NCBI RefSeq assembly: GCF_001043025.1
Contig: NZ_JYLD01000002.1
Location: 1-64,000 of the forward strand
Length of the DNA: 64,000 nucleotides
Source of the DNA: Pseudomonas helleri
GTDB taxonomy: Bacteria > Pseudomonadota > Gammaproteobacteria > Pseudomonadales > Pseudomonadaceae
Reading direction: 5' to 3'
Part shown: piece after piece, positions 23,802 to 32,987 of the stretch
Position numbering within the stretch: the stretch's first letter is position 1
Layout: each line of letters starts with the position of its first letter
Position numbers and translations under genes: made by a program
The notes under the pieces: generated by a model
Told to the model about the DNA's origin: nothing
Databases searched by the model: none
Seen by the model: the letters and a program-made list of their open reading frames with translations, nothing else

Positions 23802-23903
23802 GGGTATTCCCGTTCTTTTGTAAGTGTTCTCGTTGGCGCAGTATGCTTAGCCACAACCTGCCAGGGAATCACGCGGCGGGGGTAACCCGATAGGGGTAGA
23901 TTG

Positions 23904-24689
23904 ATGACCATGTCACTTGAAGACATCGCCTGGCACCGTTCAGTTGGGCAAATGATAGACGCTCTGGACCAGACCAACTTTTGGACTCAACTCGTACGTC
24001 TGCTGGAGCACTATGTGCCGTTTGACAGTTGGGTGGTGCTGCTGTTCAGCAGTGAGCACAAACCGCTGGTGTTCGCCGAGTGCCCGGGGCAGGACGGCAG
24101 CCCGGACCAGTTGTTTCAGGACTACCTCAACGGTCTGTACCTGCTTGACCCGTTCTATATTGCCAGCCGCGAACACTCGCGCACCGGCCTGCTGCGCCTG
24201 GCCGAAGTGGCGCCGGAGCATTTCGAACTCACCGAGTACTACCAGCGCTACTTTCGCCTGAACGTGGTGGCCGATGAAATCCAGTTCAACAGCCACCAGC
24301 CCGACGGCCGTACCTTGTGCCTGTCATTGGGCTCGCGTCAGCGTTTTGACCGCGAACAGATCGCCCTGCTGTCGCTGATCCAGCCCTGGGTGCTGAGCCT
24401 GCTGCGCCAGCGTCTGCCCTACGAACTCAAGCAAGTGAGTACGCCCGAGCCGCCAGAGCTCAACGACGAATGGGGCACGCACCTGACCGCCCGCGAACTG
24501 GACGTAGGCCGCTTGATGCTCAGCGGCTGCTCCAGCAAAGAGATCGCCCGCAAGCTGGATATCTCGGTAGAAACCGTCAAAGTTCACAAGAAGCACATCT
24601 ACCGAAAGCTGGGCATCAAGTCGCAATCGGAGCTGTTCTCGATCTTTTTGCAGGCTCAAAAGGACCAGAGCGCTCCCCAGACAACCTAA
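23904..24689 (+). CDS. LuxR-family transcriptional regulator
   Basis: This 261-residue protein has a C-terminal LuxR helix-turn-helix (LTARELDVGRLMLSGCSSKEIARKLDISVETVKVHKKHIYRKLG, about 195-240) and an N-terminal GAF-like or unclassified sensor region (YVPFDSWVVLLFS...). It lacks the receiver domain of response regulators, and I do not recognise the autoinducer-binding signature. I chose the ATG at 23904, seven bases after GGGG. It is divergent from the amidase-permease genes (102-base gap) and likely regulates them. Confidence 0.85.
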   Translation: MTMSLEDIAWHRSVGQMIDALDQTNFWTQLVRLLEHYVPFDSWVVLLFSSEHKPLVFAECPGQDGSPDQLFQDYLNGLYLLDPFYIASREHSRTGLLRLAEVAPEHFELTEYYQRYFRLNVVADEIQFNSHQPDGRTLCLSLGSRQRFDREQIALLSLIQPWVLSLLRQRLPYELKQVSTPEPPELNDEWGTHLTARELDVGRLMLSGCSSKEIARKLDISVETVKVHKKHIYRKLGIKSQSELFSIFLQAQKDQSAPQTT

Positions 24690-24796
24690 ACTCAGGGCTC
24701 TTCAGCCCGGCCGCAGAGCCCTTAGTCCTTGTCCGGGCTTTACCGACAGGCGCAGAATGCCTGACCGACCTGAGCGTCAAATCCAAGGAAAACCGT

Positions 24797-26416
24797 ATGA
24801 GCCTGTCGTTACTAAGCCGTTACGCCTTCTTTGCCTTCTGTGTCATTTTCACCCTCGCCAGCCTTCCTTTTATGCATCACGAGTGGCTGTGGCCCTTCAC
24901 TGCGGTGACGTTGGCCCTGAGCCTGCTGGGCATTTTCGATTTGCTCCAGGGCCCCCACGCGGTGCGTCGCAACTACCCGATTCTGGGCAATATTCGTTAT
25001 CTGGTTGAAGCCATTCGCCCGGAAATCCGTCAGTACCTGTTGGAGTCCGACAGTGACGCGCTGCCCTTTTCACGGGCGCAGCGCTCGTTGGTGTATTCGC
25101 GGGCCAAGAATGAAACGGCTGACAAACCGTTCGGCACGCTGATTGATGTGTACGAACCGGGCTTTGAATTTATCGGCCACTCCATGCGCCCCGCGCCATT
25201 GACCGACCCCAGTAGCTTTCGCATCACCATCGGCGGCCCGCAGTGCACCCAGCCGTATTCAGCCTCGATTTTTAATATCTCGGCCATGAGCTTTGGCTCG
25301 TTGAGCGCCAATGCGATTCGCGCCCTGAACAAAGGCGCCAAACTCGGCAACTTTGCCCATGACACCGGCGAAGGCAGCATCAGCGCTTACCACCGCGAAA
25401 ACGGCGGCGACCTGACCTGGGAACTGGGCAGCGGCTACTTTGGCTGCCGCACTTCGGATGGCCGCTTCGACCCGGAGCGCTTTGCCGCCCAGGCGCAAAC
25501 CCCGCAAGTGCGCATGATCGAAATCAAAATGAGCCAAGGCGCCAAGCCAGGCCACGGCGGCATTTTGCCCAAGCACAAGGTCACCCCGGAAATTGCCGAA
25601 ACCCGTGGCGTGCCAATGGGCGAAGACTGCATCTCGCCGTCACGCCACAGCGCCTTTTCAACGCCCATCGAAATGATGCACTTCATCGCGCAACTGCGTG
25701 AGTTGTCGGGCGGCAAACCGGTGGGCTTCAAGTTCTGCCTGGGCCACCCGTGGGAGTTCATGGGGATCTGCAAGGCCATGCTCGAAACCGGCATCTTGCC
25801 TGACTTCATCGTGATTGACGGCAAGGAAGGCGGTACCGGCGCCGCCCCCGTAGAGTTCACCGACCACATCGGCGCACCGATGCGCGAAGGCTTGCTGTTT
25901 GTGCACAACACCCTGGTCGGCCTCAACTTGCGCGACAAGATCAAGCTCGGGGCCAGCGGCAAAATCGTCAGCGCCTACGATATTGCCAGCGTGCTGGCCA
26001 TTGGCGCGGACTGGGCCAACTCGGCACGCGGCTTTATGTTCGCGATTGGCTGCATTCAGTCGCAGAGCTGCCACACCAACAAATGCCCGACCGGCGTTGC
26101 CACCCAAGACCCGCTTCGCCAGCGCGCCCTGGTGGTGCCCGACAAAGCTCAGCGGGTGTTCCAGTTCCACACCAACACCCTCAAGGCGCTGGCCGAAATG
26201 CTTGCGGCGGCGGGCCTTGAGCACCCCGCACAACTGAATGCCAAGCATTTGGTACGACGCATCTCGCGCACAGAAATCAAGCTGTTCTCACAGTTGCACG
26301 TATTCCTCAAACCCGGCGAGTTGCTGACCGGAGAGGCCAATGGCGAGTTCTACTCGCGCATGTGGCAAATGGCCCGGGCGGACAGTTTTGAACCTGACGT
26401 GATCGCCGCTGCGTGA
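24797..26416 (+). CDS. FMN-binding glutamate synthase-like protein
   Basis: This 539-residue protein starts with two membrane helices (about residues 8-50), then the GltB-type TIM barrel: NISAMSFGSLSANAIRALNKGAK, GEGSISAYH, GGKPVGFKFCLGHPWEF, FIVIDGKEGGTGAAP and the cysteine segment CIQSQSCHTNKCPTGVATQDP for the Fe-S cluster. It has no glutaminase domain, so it is the stand-alone, membrane-anchored family of unknown substrate. The ATG at 24797 is preceded by AAGGAAAA. It sits 107 bases after the LuxR gene and may be in its regulon, given that amide nitrogen is handled nearby. Confidence 0.88.
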   Translation: MSLSLLSRYAFFAFCVIFTLASLPFMHHEWLWPFTAVTLALSLLGIFDLLQGPHAVRRNYPILGNIRYLVEAIRPEIRQYLLESDSDALPFSRAQRSLVYSRAKNETADKPFGTLIDVYEPGFEFIGHSMRPAPLTDPSSFRITIGGPQCTQPYSASIFNISAMSFGSLSANAIRALNKGAKLGNFAHDTGEGSISAYHRENGGDLTWELGSGYFGCRTSDGRFDPERFAAQAQTPQVRMIEIKMSQGAKPGHGGILPKHKVTPEIAETRGVPMGEDCISPSRHSAFSTPIEMMHFIAQLRELSGGKPVGFKFCLGHPWEFMGICKAMLETGILPDFIVIDGKEGGTGAAPVEFTDHIGAPMREGLLFVHNTLVGLNLRDKIKLGASGKIVSAYDIASVLAIGADWANSARGFMFAIGCIQSQSCHTNKCPTGVATQDPLRQRALVVPDKAQRVFQFHTNTLKALAEMLAAAGLEHPAQLNAKHLVRRISRTEIKLFSQLHVFLKPGELLTGEANGEFYSRMWQMARADSFEPDVIAAA

Positions 26417-26427
26417 TCATAAGCCTC

Positions 26428-26460
26428 TTCCCGAACATCATCAGTTTTGATGTTCGGGAA
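26428..26460. terminator. Strong hairpin after the glutamate synthase-like gene
   Basis: TTCCCGAACATCA (26428-26440) pairs exactly with TGATGTTCGGGAA (26448-26460) around a seven-base loop. There is no long T-run after the second arm, so it may act as a terminator only weakly. Confidence 0.55.
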
Positions 26461-26620
26461 AAGCCCCAACACAACGGCAAAGCAATAAGGCATTACATAG
26501 TTAACAACAACACTTGAATACTTGTTTAACTGACCGCCCTCACCATCAGTTATTTAACCTATTAATAGCCACAACATTGTTTCTAGACTGGCATGACTTT
26601 CCCTACTGCGGATATTACTC
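26461..26620. other. AT-rich leader before the LRR-NEL gene
   Basis: This 160-base stretch is markedly richer in A and T than its surroundings and contains no gene. No hrp-box or sigma-54 promoter was found. It marks the left edge of the effector gene and may carry its promoter. Confidence 0.35.
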
Positions 26621-29600
26621 ATGTCGACTGTTCCGTTAACCAACACTTCATTAAAACCGCCTGATTTAAAAGACTTGGGCATTCATCACGACCTGATCAA
26701 AGCCAAGGCCCAATCAGCAATCAATAACTTTCATGCTTCATTGCTTCCAGCCCTGCACAATCAAGCCTATCCACCCGTGCCCGGTTACAACCTCCTGAGT
26801 GCTGAACAGCAACAAGGTCTTCGCGAACATCAGGCACTGTCTCGTACTAACCTGATCAATCTTCGCCAGTACCTGGACGACATCAGCAGTGTCGAGGCCT
26901 TTGCCGAACCCCTTTTGCAGGACGCCTTGCTGAAAGCGTTCGGGATTGCCTGTGATGTCAGAAAAAACGTAATCACTCTCACGACGCTCAATACCTACAC
27001 AAAGGAGATTGAGAGCCGGGCCACGCAGACGCTCTTGCAGGCCGCCCTGCACAACTTTTTGCCTGAGCAGGCCGAAGCAGGCGGCATTCCGTGGGGCTCA
27101 CATCTCTGGGATTACAAGTCCACGCGCTCCAGCGACCCGGCGCCAAAACTGCTTGAGATTGACCCCGTAGCCTTCGCCCATTTATGCCGGGAACTGGATA
27201 TCGGCAAACGTTACCAGGAACATCTGGCCGCCATTGTCAGCCCGCCGCAGGCCCGGGACAAACTCGCGATCGCCTCTGTCTTTAGCGCCCATGAGCGCAG
27301 CACGCTGTTATTGCAGGCCGATGTGGCCTTGATGAATAAACATATCAAGCCCGAGACCCACGCCACTTTAATGCGCTTTGGTGCGGGAGATGAACGGGCC
27401 TTGTATGGCAGCCTGCCCATTACTTGCAACTATATGAAACTGGATGAGGTGCAGTTCTCATCCATGATTCTTTTTCACGGCGACCCGCTTGAACAAGAAC
27501 AACGCTGTATTGTTTATATCCCCGGCGACCCGATCAGTTGCTTGAAAGAGTACGACAACTTAAGAGCCGCCCACGCCGACTTGATGATTAAATTGCAGGA
27601 TGCCACTTACCGTGAGTTCTTTATTCACCTGGCCCCTCAATCACAGAAACTTGCACTGACCAAACGTTTTAATAACCGTTTTGCAAAAGGCGGCAGAGAC
27701 CCGTTGGGCATGACCCAACAGCCTGTCTCCGGCAATCTTTTTGAGCATTTATATACCCGCAAGACCCTGCAAATGATGGCGGATGCGCGGTTCCTCGCGG
27801 TGCCGACCGATGACATCAATCGCATCGCCTTACTGGAGCGCCTGGAGCACTACCTGGACGTCAGCCTGAACGTGCTGAACGTTGCCGCATTCTTTGTGCC
27901 GGGGCTGGGAGAGGTCATGGCCGTGGTATTTGCAGCGCAGATCATGAACGACGTTTACCACGGCATTGAGGCCTGGGAGCAAGATGACAAGGACCTCGCC
28001 TGGGCCTACACCAAAGGCGTGCTGATCAATCTGGCAACTGCCGCGGCCATCGGCAAATTAGCCTCGGATTTCGCCCGCCCGTTGCCGGTAAAACCCGTCC
28101 CGCTGATTGAGGAACTGGCGGTCTTTAGCCAAGAAGAGGGCCAAACCAAGCTCTGGAAACCCGATATCACCCCCTTCGAACATGACATCAGCCTGCCCCC
28201 GGCGCTTAAACCCGATGCGAAGGGCCTGTATTACCACATGAGCCGCTATTACCTGAAACTGGAAGACAAGCACTACAGCGTCGAAAAGACCGGCAAACAG
28301 ACGTATCGACTGCTTCATCCAACGGAGCCAACAACCTACGGGCCCGAACTGTCGCATAACAACTATGGTGCCTGGAAACACGCGGCAGAAGAGCTTGCCG
28401 ACTGGGATGAAAACACCTTGTTCAGGCGCTTGCACCCCACCTTGAGCACTGTTGACAGTGAAACGGTTGAACAGATGCTGCATGCCTGCGGTGTCGACGA
28501 CGCTGAACTGCGTCAGGTGCACGTCGACCAAAGCCCGCCTCCGGCACTGCTCAATGACAGCATCACACGCTTGGCCATCGACCAGGACCTGCAACGTTTT
28601 ATCCAGCGGATGCAGGCGGGAGATCAAACGGCCGATCCACAGATTCAGCTCCAACTGCTGGTTGAGGAGGATATGTGGCCTCCCACCAAAGCCCTGCGTT
28701 TTATTGATATCCAGGGCAAAACCATCAGCGAGTACGGCAACAACCTGACCAAAAAACTGCCCATCATCCAAGTCCTCGACAGCCAGTTGCGCCGAGGTGA
28801 GATGTTGAAAGTCGTGCTCGAATCCCTGGCTCCCGAAGAAGTGACCGCGCTGGTGGGGCTCAGTACTGAGCAGGGTGAGATTGGCAGCAGCTTGACGGAA
28901 AAGGCTGAAGCCTTGCACAAACGCCTGACCCGGCGAGCCAGGCAACGGACTGACAAACTCTTTGCGTCGCGCTACACGTCGCCGCCCATGCCCGACTCCC
29001 CTGCTGCGCGGCAATTGCTCAAGCGCTTCCCCACCCTCCCCGGCCCGGTCGTCGATGAGCTGTTGGCCTCTGCCACGCAAGCCGAGTTTGAAGTACTCGA
29101 CAAGCAAATACGGGTGCCCGTGCGCATTGCCCAGGAAGCTAACCTTTACGCTCAGGAGCTGCGCCTGACCCGGGCCTTTGAAGGTCTTTACCTTGAATAC
29201 CTGAACAATGCCGACACGCAAAAGCTGCTTTTGCACAGCCTTGCGGACATGCCGGGATGGTCGAAAGACGTGCGCATCGAAGTGCGTGACGGCGAGTTTT
29301 CAGGCCCGTTGCTCGACCATGTGGGCGCAGCCGATGCACCGATCCGTAAAGTGCTGGTCAAGGAAGGCAGCCAGTATCAAACCTACGACGCCAACCACCT
29401 TAGCCTGCATGGCCTGGATGACCTCTATGCCAGCGTGTTGCATGCCCTGCCCGATGCGCAACGCCGAACGTTGGGGTTTCCCCATCCGGCTCAGGGCCCG
29501 GCCCTCAAGGCAGCGCTTGCGCAGCGCGCGCCCATGAGCCGCAACGCCCTGCGGGACGTATTGCAAATACCCCGCACCCGAGAACCCTCACCGATGCGAC

Positions 29601-31657
29601 TGGCAAAAGGACGCCCCGTCGATTCATTCCCTCAGCCGGCCGCCGCGCGCTGCGCCCGCACACCGTTCGCCTGCTTCAGATCAACCCCGCGGCGAGTCAG
29701 AAGCCTGATAACCGAGTTGTACCCAACCCATACAGCCGAGGCGGTTGAAGAGTTTTTGGGGCTTGAAGACCTCTACAGTCGCGAAGGTTTGCAGCGCCTT
29801 GAGGCCTTGAAGACAGAGTTTAGAACGCTGGTCAAAGACCTCGAAAACTGGAAAGCCAAACCGCCGGAACTGGCTCAGGTCAGCCGCCACCATGTACGCC
29901 TGGTGAACCCCGTAGATAAACAGCGGGTCATCAACAAGTTGATCAAATGCTGGCAACGAAGAATCACTCAGCCCCTGGCCGGTATTGAAACGTCACTGGG
30001 TGAAACGCTGAACATAGAAGGAATCCATCTCGGGACGTTCCCCGAACTCACTGCAGACTTCAGCCATGTCAAACAACTGCAGTTCAAGAACTTTTACCTG
30101 CAACCCGATATCAATGGACTTCTGAGGCAGTTCTCCGGTTTGACATCACTCACACTGAACTCAACGCACTTGGTTGAAATACCTTCAAGCATTTTCGACT
30201 TGGCCTCATTGACCCATCTGAACCTGGGCGGCAACAGCATTACCCTGTCCGTTGAAGAGGCCGGCAAGCTCAGCGAAATGACCCAACTGAACGTGCTGGA
30301 CCTTAACAACAACCCACTGGGTGAAGTGCCCGACTTCACCCACATGAATCAATTGCAGCAACTGAACCTTAGAAACACTCGCCTCAGCACATGGCCCTCG
30401 GGCATCGAAACGCTGCAGGAACTGACGAATCTTGATCTTCGCGAGAACAACCTGACCGCTTTACCGCAGAGTTATTTCCAGTTGTCTCGGGAACGTTTGC
30501 GCAGCACCTATGTTCATGGCAACCCCCTGCCCGCCGCCACGCTTGAAGCAGTGTTGGCTTACCGAGAACAACTGGGTTTGCGCTTTGAAGCGCGCGTGCA
30601 TGCGCGAGGCGCTGAGCCACATCCGGCAGACGTCTGGCTGGATAACACGCAGCATTCCGAGCAACGCCTGGACCAACTCGAACTCTGGTCAGCCGTGCAG
30701 GCCGAGCCCGGCAATCGGGATTTTTTCAGGGTGATTCATGACCTGTCGGAATCACCGGACTTCCGCTTTGCACGCGAACAACTAACCCAACGAGTGTGGC
30801 GTGTCATCGCGGCGGCCGCTGAAGACACTTCGCTCAGGCACGAATTTTTTGGCGGCGCGGTTGAGCATCAAACCTGCATTGACCGCGTCCAGACGGTATT
30901 CAGCCGATTTGGCTACAAGGTGCTGCTGCATGAGATCGGTCTATTGCAAGGCGTCGCCAAAGAGACCGAACTGCTGAAGTTGATCAAGGGGCGCACACGC
31001 CTGCTGCAACTGGATGACATTGCCCAAACCCAAATCGACCTCCAGACCAGCGCCTACAACACAGCCCGCGAGGAAGCTCGGCTCTCAACGGGACAGATCG
31101 CAGAACTCAAACCTGATCCGCTCGAAGTGCAATTGATCTATCAGGTCGACCTCGGCGACCGCCTGGAACTGCCTTGGCAGCCTTCGCATATGAAGTTTCG
31201 CACCCTGGCGAAAATCACTCCCGCGCAAATTGAAGAGGCCTTTAACCTGGTCATTAACCAGGAAAAAATCCCCGGCTACCTGCCGAAAAAAATGCTCGAG
31301 GAAGAGCCCTGGGTGGATTACCTGACTGAGCACTACGGCGCAGAGATTGAGGCTGAGCGTGAGCCGCACATACAGCGCATCAAAGACATCGATCAGTTGC
31401 AGGAGCTACAGGAACAATGTGCCGAAAAGCAGGCCGAAGGCGACAGCGATGCCCTTCAAACGCTGACTCATGACTTGAAAGCCCTGGCGCAAAAGCTGGG
31501 GGTGGATGAGCAAAAGGTGTTTACCAAAGCGCCAATGCTCGACGAGGATTACTACGCGTTACAACTCAAAGCCCGCGCTGAACTCGACGAAGTGCTGGTC
31601 AAACTCACGCAAACCCTCCTGGATAAAAAACAACCGTCGATCATCCTCGACGAATAA
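26621..31657 (+). CDS. LRR-NEL type E3 ubiquitin ligase effector with dermonecrotic-toxin-like N-terminus
   Basis: This 1678-residue protein has three regions. The N-terminal two thirds (to about 1000) resembles the dermonecrotic-toxin-like (DUF6543) segment of large Pseudomonas effectors. Next come six or so leucine-rich repeats (about 1130-1300, with LTSLTLNSTHLVEIPSSIF, LTHLNLGGNSI, LNVLDLNNNPLGEVP, LTNLDLRENNLTALP). The C-terminal NEL domain (about 1340-1600) has the catalytic Cys1419 in TCIDRVQTVF, the C-x-D-R-V active-site motif of IpaH/SspH ligases. Such proteins ubiquitinate host targets after secretion, with the LRR choosing the substrate. No secretion signal is evident. Residues about 995-1030 look frameshifted (see findings). 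The flanking region is AT-richer than the core genome. Confidence 0.88.
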   Translation: MSTVPLTNTSLKPPDLKDLGIHHDLIKAKAQSAINNFHASLLPALHNQAYPPVPGYNLLSAEQQQGLREHQALSRTNLINLRQYLDDISSVEAFAEPLLQDALLKAFGIACDVRKNVITLTTLNTYTKEIESRATQTLLQAALHNFLPEQAEAGGIPWGSHLWDYKSTRSSDPAPKLLEIDPVAFAHLCRELDIGKRYQEHLAAIVSPPQARDKLAIASVFSAHERSTLLLQADVALMNKHIKPETHATLMRFGAGDERALYGSLPITCNYMKLDEVQFSSMILFHGDPLEQEQRCIVYIPGDPISCLKEYDNLRAAHADLMIKLQDATYREFFIHLAPQSQKLALTKRFNNRFAKGGRDPLGMTQQPVSGNLFEHLYTRKTLQMMADARFLAVPTDDINRIALLERLEHYLDVSLNVLNVAAFFVPGLGEVMAVVFAAQIMNDVYHGIEAWEQDDKDLAWAYTKGVLINLATAAAIGKLASDFARPLPVKPVPLIEELAVFSQEEGQTKLWKPDITPFEHDISLPPALKPDAKGLYYHMSRYYLKLEDKHYSVEKTGKQTYRLLHPTEPTTYGPELSHNNYGAWKHAAEELADWDENTLFRRLHPTLSTVDSETVEQMLHACGVDDAELRQVHVDQSPPPALLNDSITRLAIDQDLQRFIQRMQAGDQTADPQIQLQLLVEEDMWPPTKALRFIDIQGKTISEYGNNLTKKLPIIQVLDSQLRRGEMLKVVLESLAPEEVTALVGLSTEQGEIGSSLTEKAEALHKRLTRRARQRTDKLFASRYTSPPMPDSPAARQLLKRFPTLPGPVVDELLASATQAEFEVLDKQIRVPVRIAQEANLYAQELRLTRAFEGLYLEYLNNADTQKLLLHSLADMPGWSKDVRIEVRDGEFSGPLLDHVGAADAPIRKVLVKEGSQYQTYDANHLSLHGLDDLYASVLHALPDAQRRTLGFPHPAQGPALKAALAQRAPMSRNALRDVLQIPRTREPSPMRLAKGRPVDSFPQPAAARCARTPFACFRSTPRRVRSLITELYPTHTAEAVEEFLGLEDLYSREGLQRLEALKTEFRTLVKDLENWKAKPPELAQVSRHHVRLVNPVDKQRVINKLIKCWQRRITQPLAGIETSLGETLNIEGIHLGTFPELTADFSHVKQLQFKNFYLQPDINGLLRQFSGLTSLTLNSTHLVEIPSSIFDLASLTHLNLGGNSITLSVEEAGKLSEMTQLNVLDLNNNPLGEVPDFTHMNQLQQLNLRNTRLSTWPSGIETLQELTNLDLRENNLTALPQSYFQLSRERLRSTYVHGNPLPAATLEAVLAYREQLGLRFEARVHARGAEPHPADVWLDNTQHSEQRLDQLELWSAVQAEPGNRDFFRVIHDLSESPDFRFAREQLTQRVWRVIAAAAEDTSLRHEFFGGAVEHQTCIDRVQTVFSRFGYKVLLHEIGLLQGVAKETELLKLIKGRTRLLQLDDIAQTQIDLQTSAYNTAREEARLSTGQIAELKPDPLEVQLIYQVDLGDRLELPWQPSHMKFRTLAKITPAQIEEAFNLVINQEKIPGYLPKKMLEEEPWVDYLTEHYGAEIEAEREPHIQRIKDIDQLQELQEQCAEKQAEGDSDALQTLTHDLKALAQKLGVDEQKVFTKAPMLDEDYYALQLKARAELDEVLVKLTQTLLDKKQPSIILDE

Positions 31658-31800
31658 AACTGAGCGGTCGTGACAATCAGTAATACCCGCACTTTGCATT
31701 TATCGCCCAATAGCCTCACCCTGCGCGCCGCCGATGTGCGGCGTGCAATTTCTGTTACGCGCGTCAGTCTTTATTAACTTCTGTTTGAGAATTTGCCGTG

Positions 31801-32910
31801 ATGATTAACGGACGCGACCACCGCATCGATTTTTTTCGCGGGCTGGCGCTGATCTTTATTTTTTGGGACCACATCCCGCACAACCCGCTGGCTGAACTGA
31901 CCGTGCGTAATTTCGGTTTCAGTGATGCGGCGGAGATTTTTGTATTTCTGGCCGGTTATGCCGCCGTGCTGGCCTACGGCAAGATTGCCCGGCGTGATGG
32001 CTTGTTGATCGCCAGCGTAAAGATCTGGCGCCGCGCCTGGGTGCTGTATGTGGTGCATATCTTCTTGCTTGCCGTGTTGATGGGCATCGTCTTTTTTGCC
32101 AACAGCCACGTTGAAACCCGTGATCTGGTGCAAGAAATGGGCTTGCAGTACTTCTTGAGCAACCCGCAGCAGGCGCTCACCGATGAGTTGCTGCTGCGCT
32201 TTAAACCCAACCTGATGGACCCGCTGCCGCTGTACATCGTGCTGCTGATTGGCTTGCCGCTGGTCCTGCCGATGCTGCTGCGCAAGGCGCGCTACGTGGT
32301 GGGTGTTTCGCTGGCGCTGTACTTGATAGCGCCGTACTGGAACTTCGCCTCACAAGAAGGCGGCGTGTGGTTTTTCAACCCGATTGCCTGGCAGTTCCTG
32401 TTTATTCTCGGCGGCGCGCTGGCGCTGTATGGCCAGGACAACCCTGCGGTGGATCATCGACCGTTAAGCCAGCAACCGTTGTTTCTGGGCGCGGTGGTTT
32501 ACCTGCTGGTCACCGGGTTGGTGGCGGTGTCATGGAAATGGCCGCACCTGCACGACGCAGTCATGCCCGTGGCGTTGGGCGAGTGGGTGTACCCCATCAG
32601 CAAGACCAACTTGTCCCCTCTGCGCTTACTGCACTTTCTGGCCTTGGTGTATGTGGTGGCCAAAATCGTGCCCCACGGCGAATGGCTGAACCAGTGGCTC
32701 GTCCGGCAAGTCTGCCGCATGGGTCGTTATTCGCTGGAAGTGTTCTGCCTGGGCGTGATCCTCGCCCCGCTGGCAGACATGTTCAATGCGCTGGGCGGCG
32801 ACGGCTGGGCAGTGCAGGTGTTCAGCGCCCTGATGGGCGTAGGCCTGATGGCCGTGCTGGCCCAGTGGCTGGACTGGAACAAGCGGCTGGGGATGCCGCC
32901 TAAGGCATGA
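31801..32910 (+). CDS. OpgC-type membrane acyltransferase
   Basis: This 369-residue protein has about ten membrane helices and the OpgC/acyltransferase 3-like N-terminus (GRDHRIDFFRGLALIFIFWDHIPHN). OpgC adds succinyl groups to osmoregulated periplasmic glucans. The gene stands alone, not next to opgGH, so its real substrate is uncertain. ATG 31801 follows an in-frame GTG at 31798, either of which may start. The gene converges on an amino acid permease across a perfect hairpin. Confidence 0.8.
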   Translation: MINGRDHRIDFFRGLALIFIFWDHIPHNPLAELTVRNFGFSDAAEIFVFLAGYAAVLAYGKIARRDGLLIASVKIWRRAWVLYVVHIFLLAVLMGIVFFANSHVETRDLVQEMGLQYFLSNPQQALTDELLLRFKPNLMDPLPLYIVLLIGLPLVLPMLLRKARYVVGVSLALYLIAPYWNFASQEGGVWFFNPIAWQFLFILGGALALYGQDNPAVDHRPLSQQPLFLGAVVYLLVTGLVAVSWKWPHLHDAVMPVALGEWVYPISKTNLSPLRLLHFLALVYVVAKIVPHGEWLNQWLVRQVCRMGRYSLEVFCLGVILAPLADMFNALGGDGWAVQVFSALMGVGLMAVLAQWLDWNKRLGMPPKA

Positions 32911-32916
32911 CGTGTA

Positions 32917-32951
32917 CCTCGCGATCTTTTGGTCTTTAAAAGATCGCGAGG
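32917..32951. terminator. Perfect 14-bp hairpin between convergent genes
   Basis: CCTCGCGATCTTTT at 32917-32930 pairs exactly with AAAAGATCGCGAGG at 32938-32951, with loop GGTCTTT. The sequence is the inner part of the REP family. It lies between opgC and the permease gene and may end both transcripts. Confidence 0.6.
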
Positions 32952-32987
32952 CGTGCTCGCTTTTACAGGCAGCGTTTTAAGCAGACC

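Noticed and set aside
23802..23903. Sigma-54 promoter between the amidase and LuxR genes
   Set aside because: TTGGCGC-N4-TGCTT has only eight bases between GG and GC, not the required ten.
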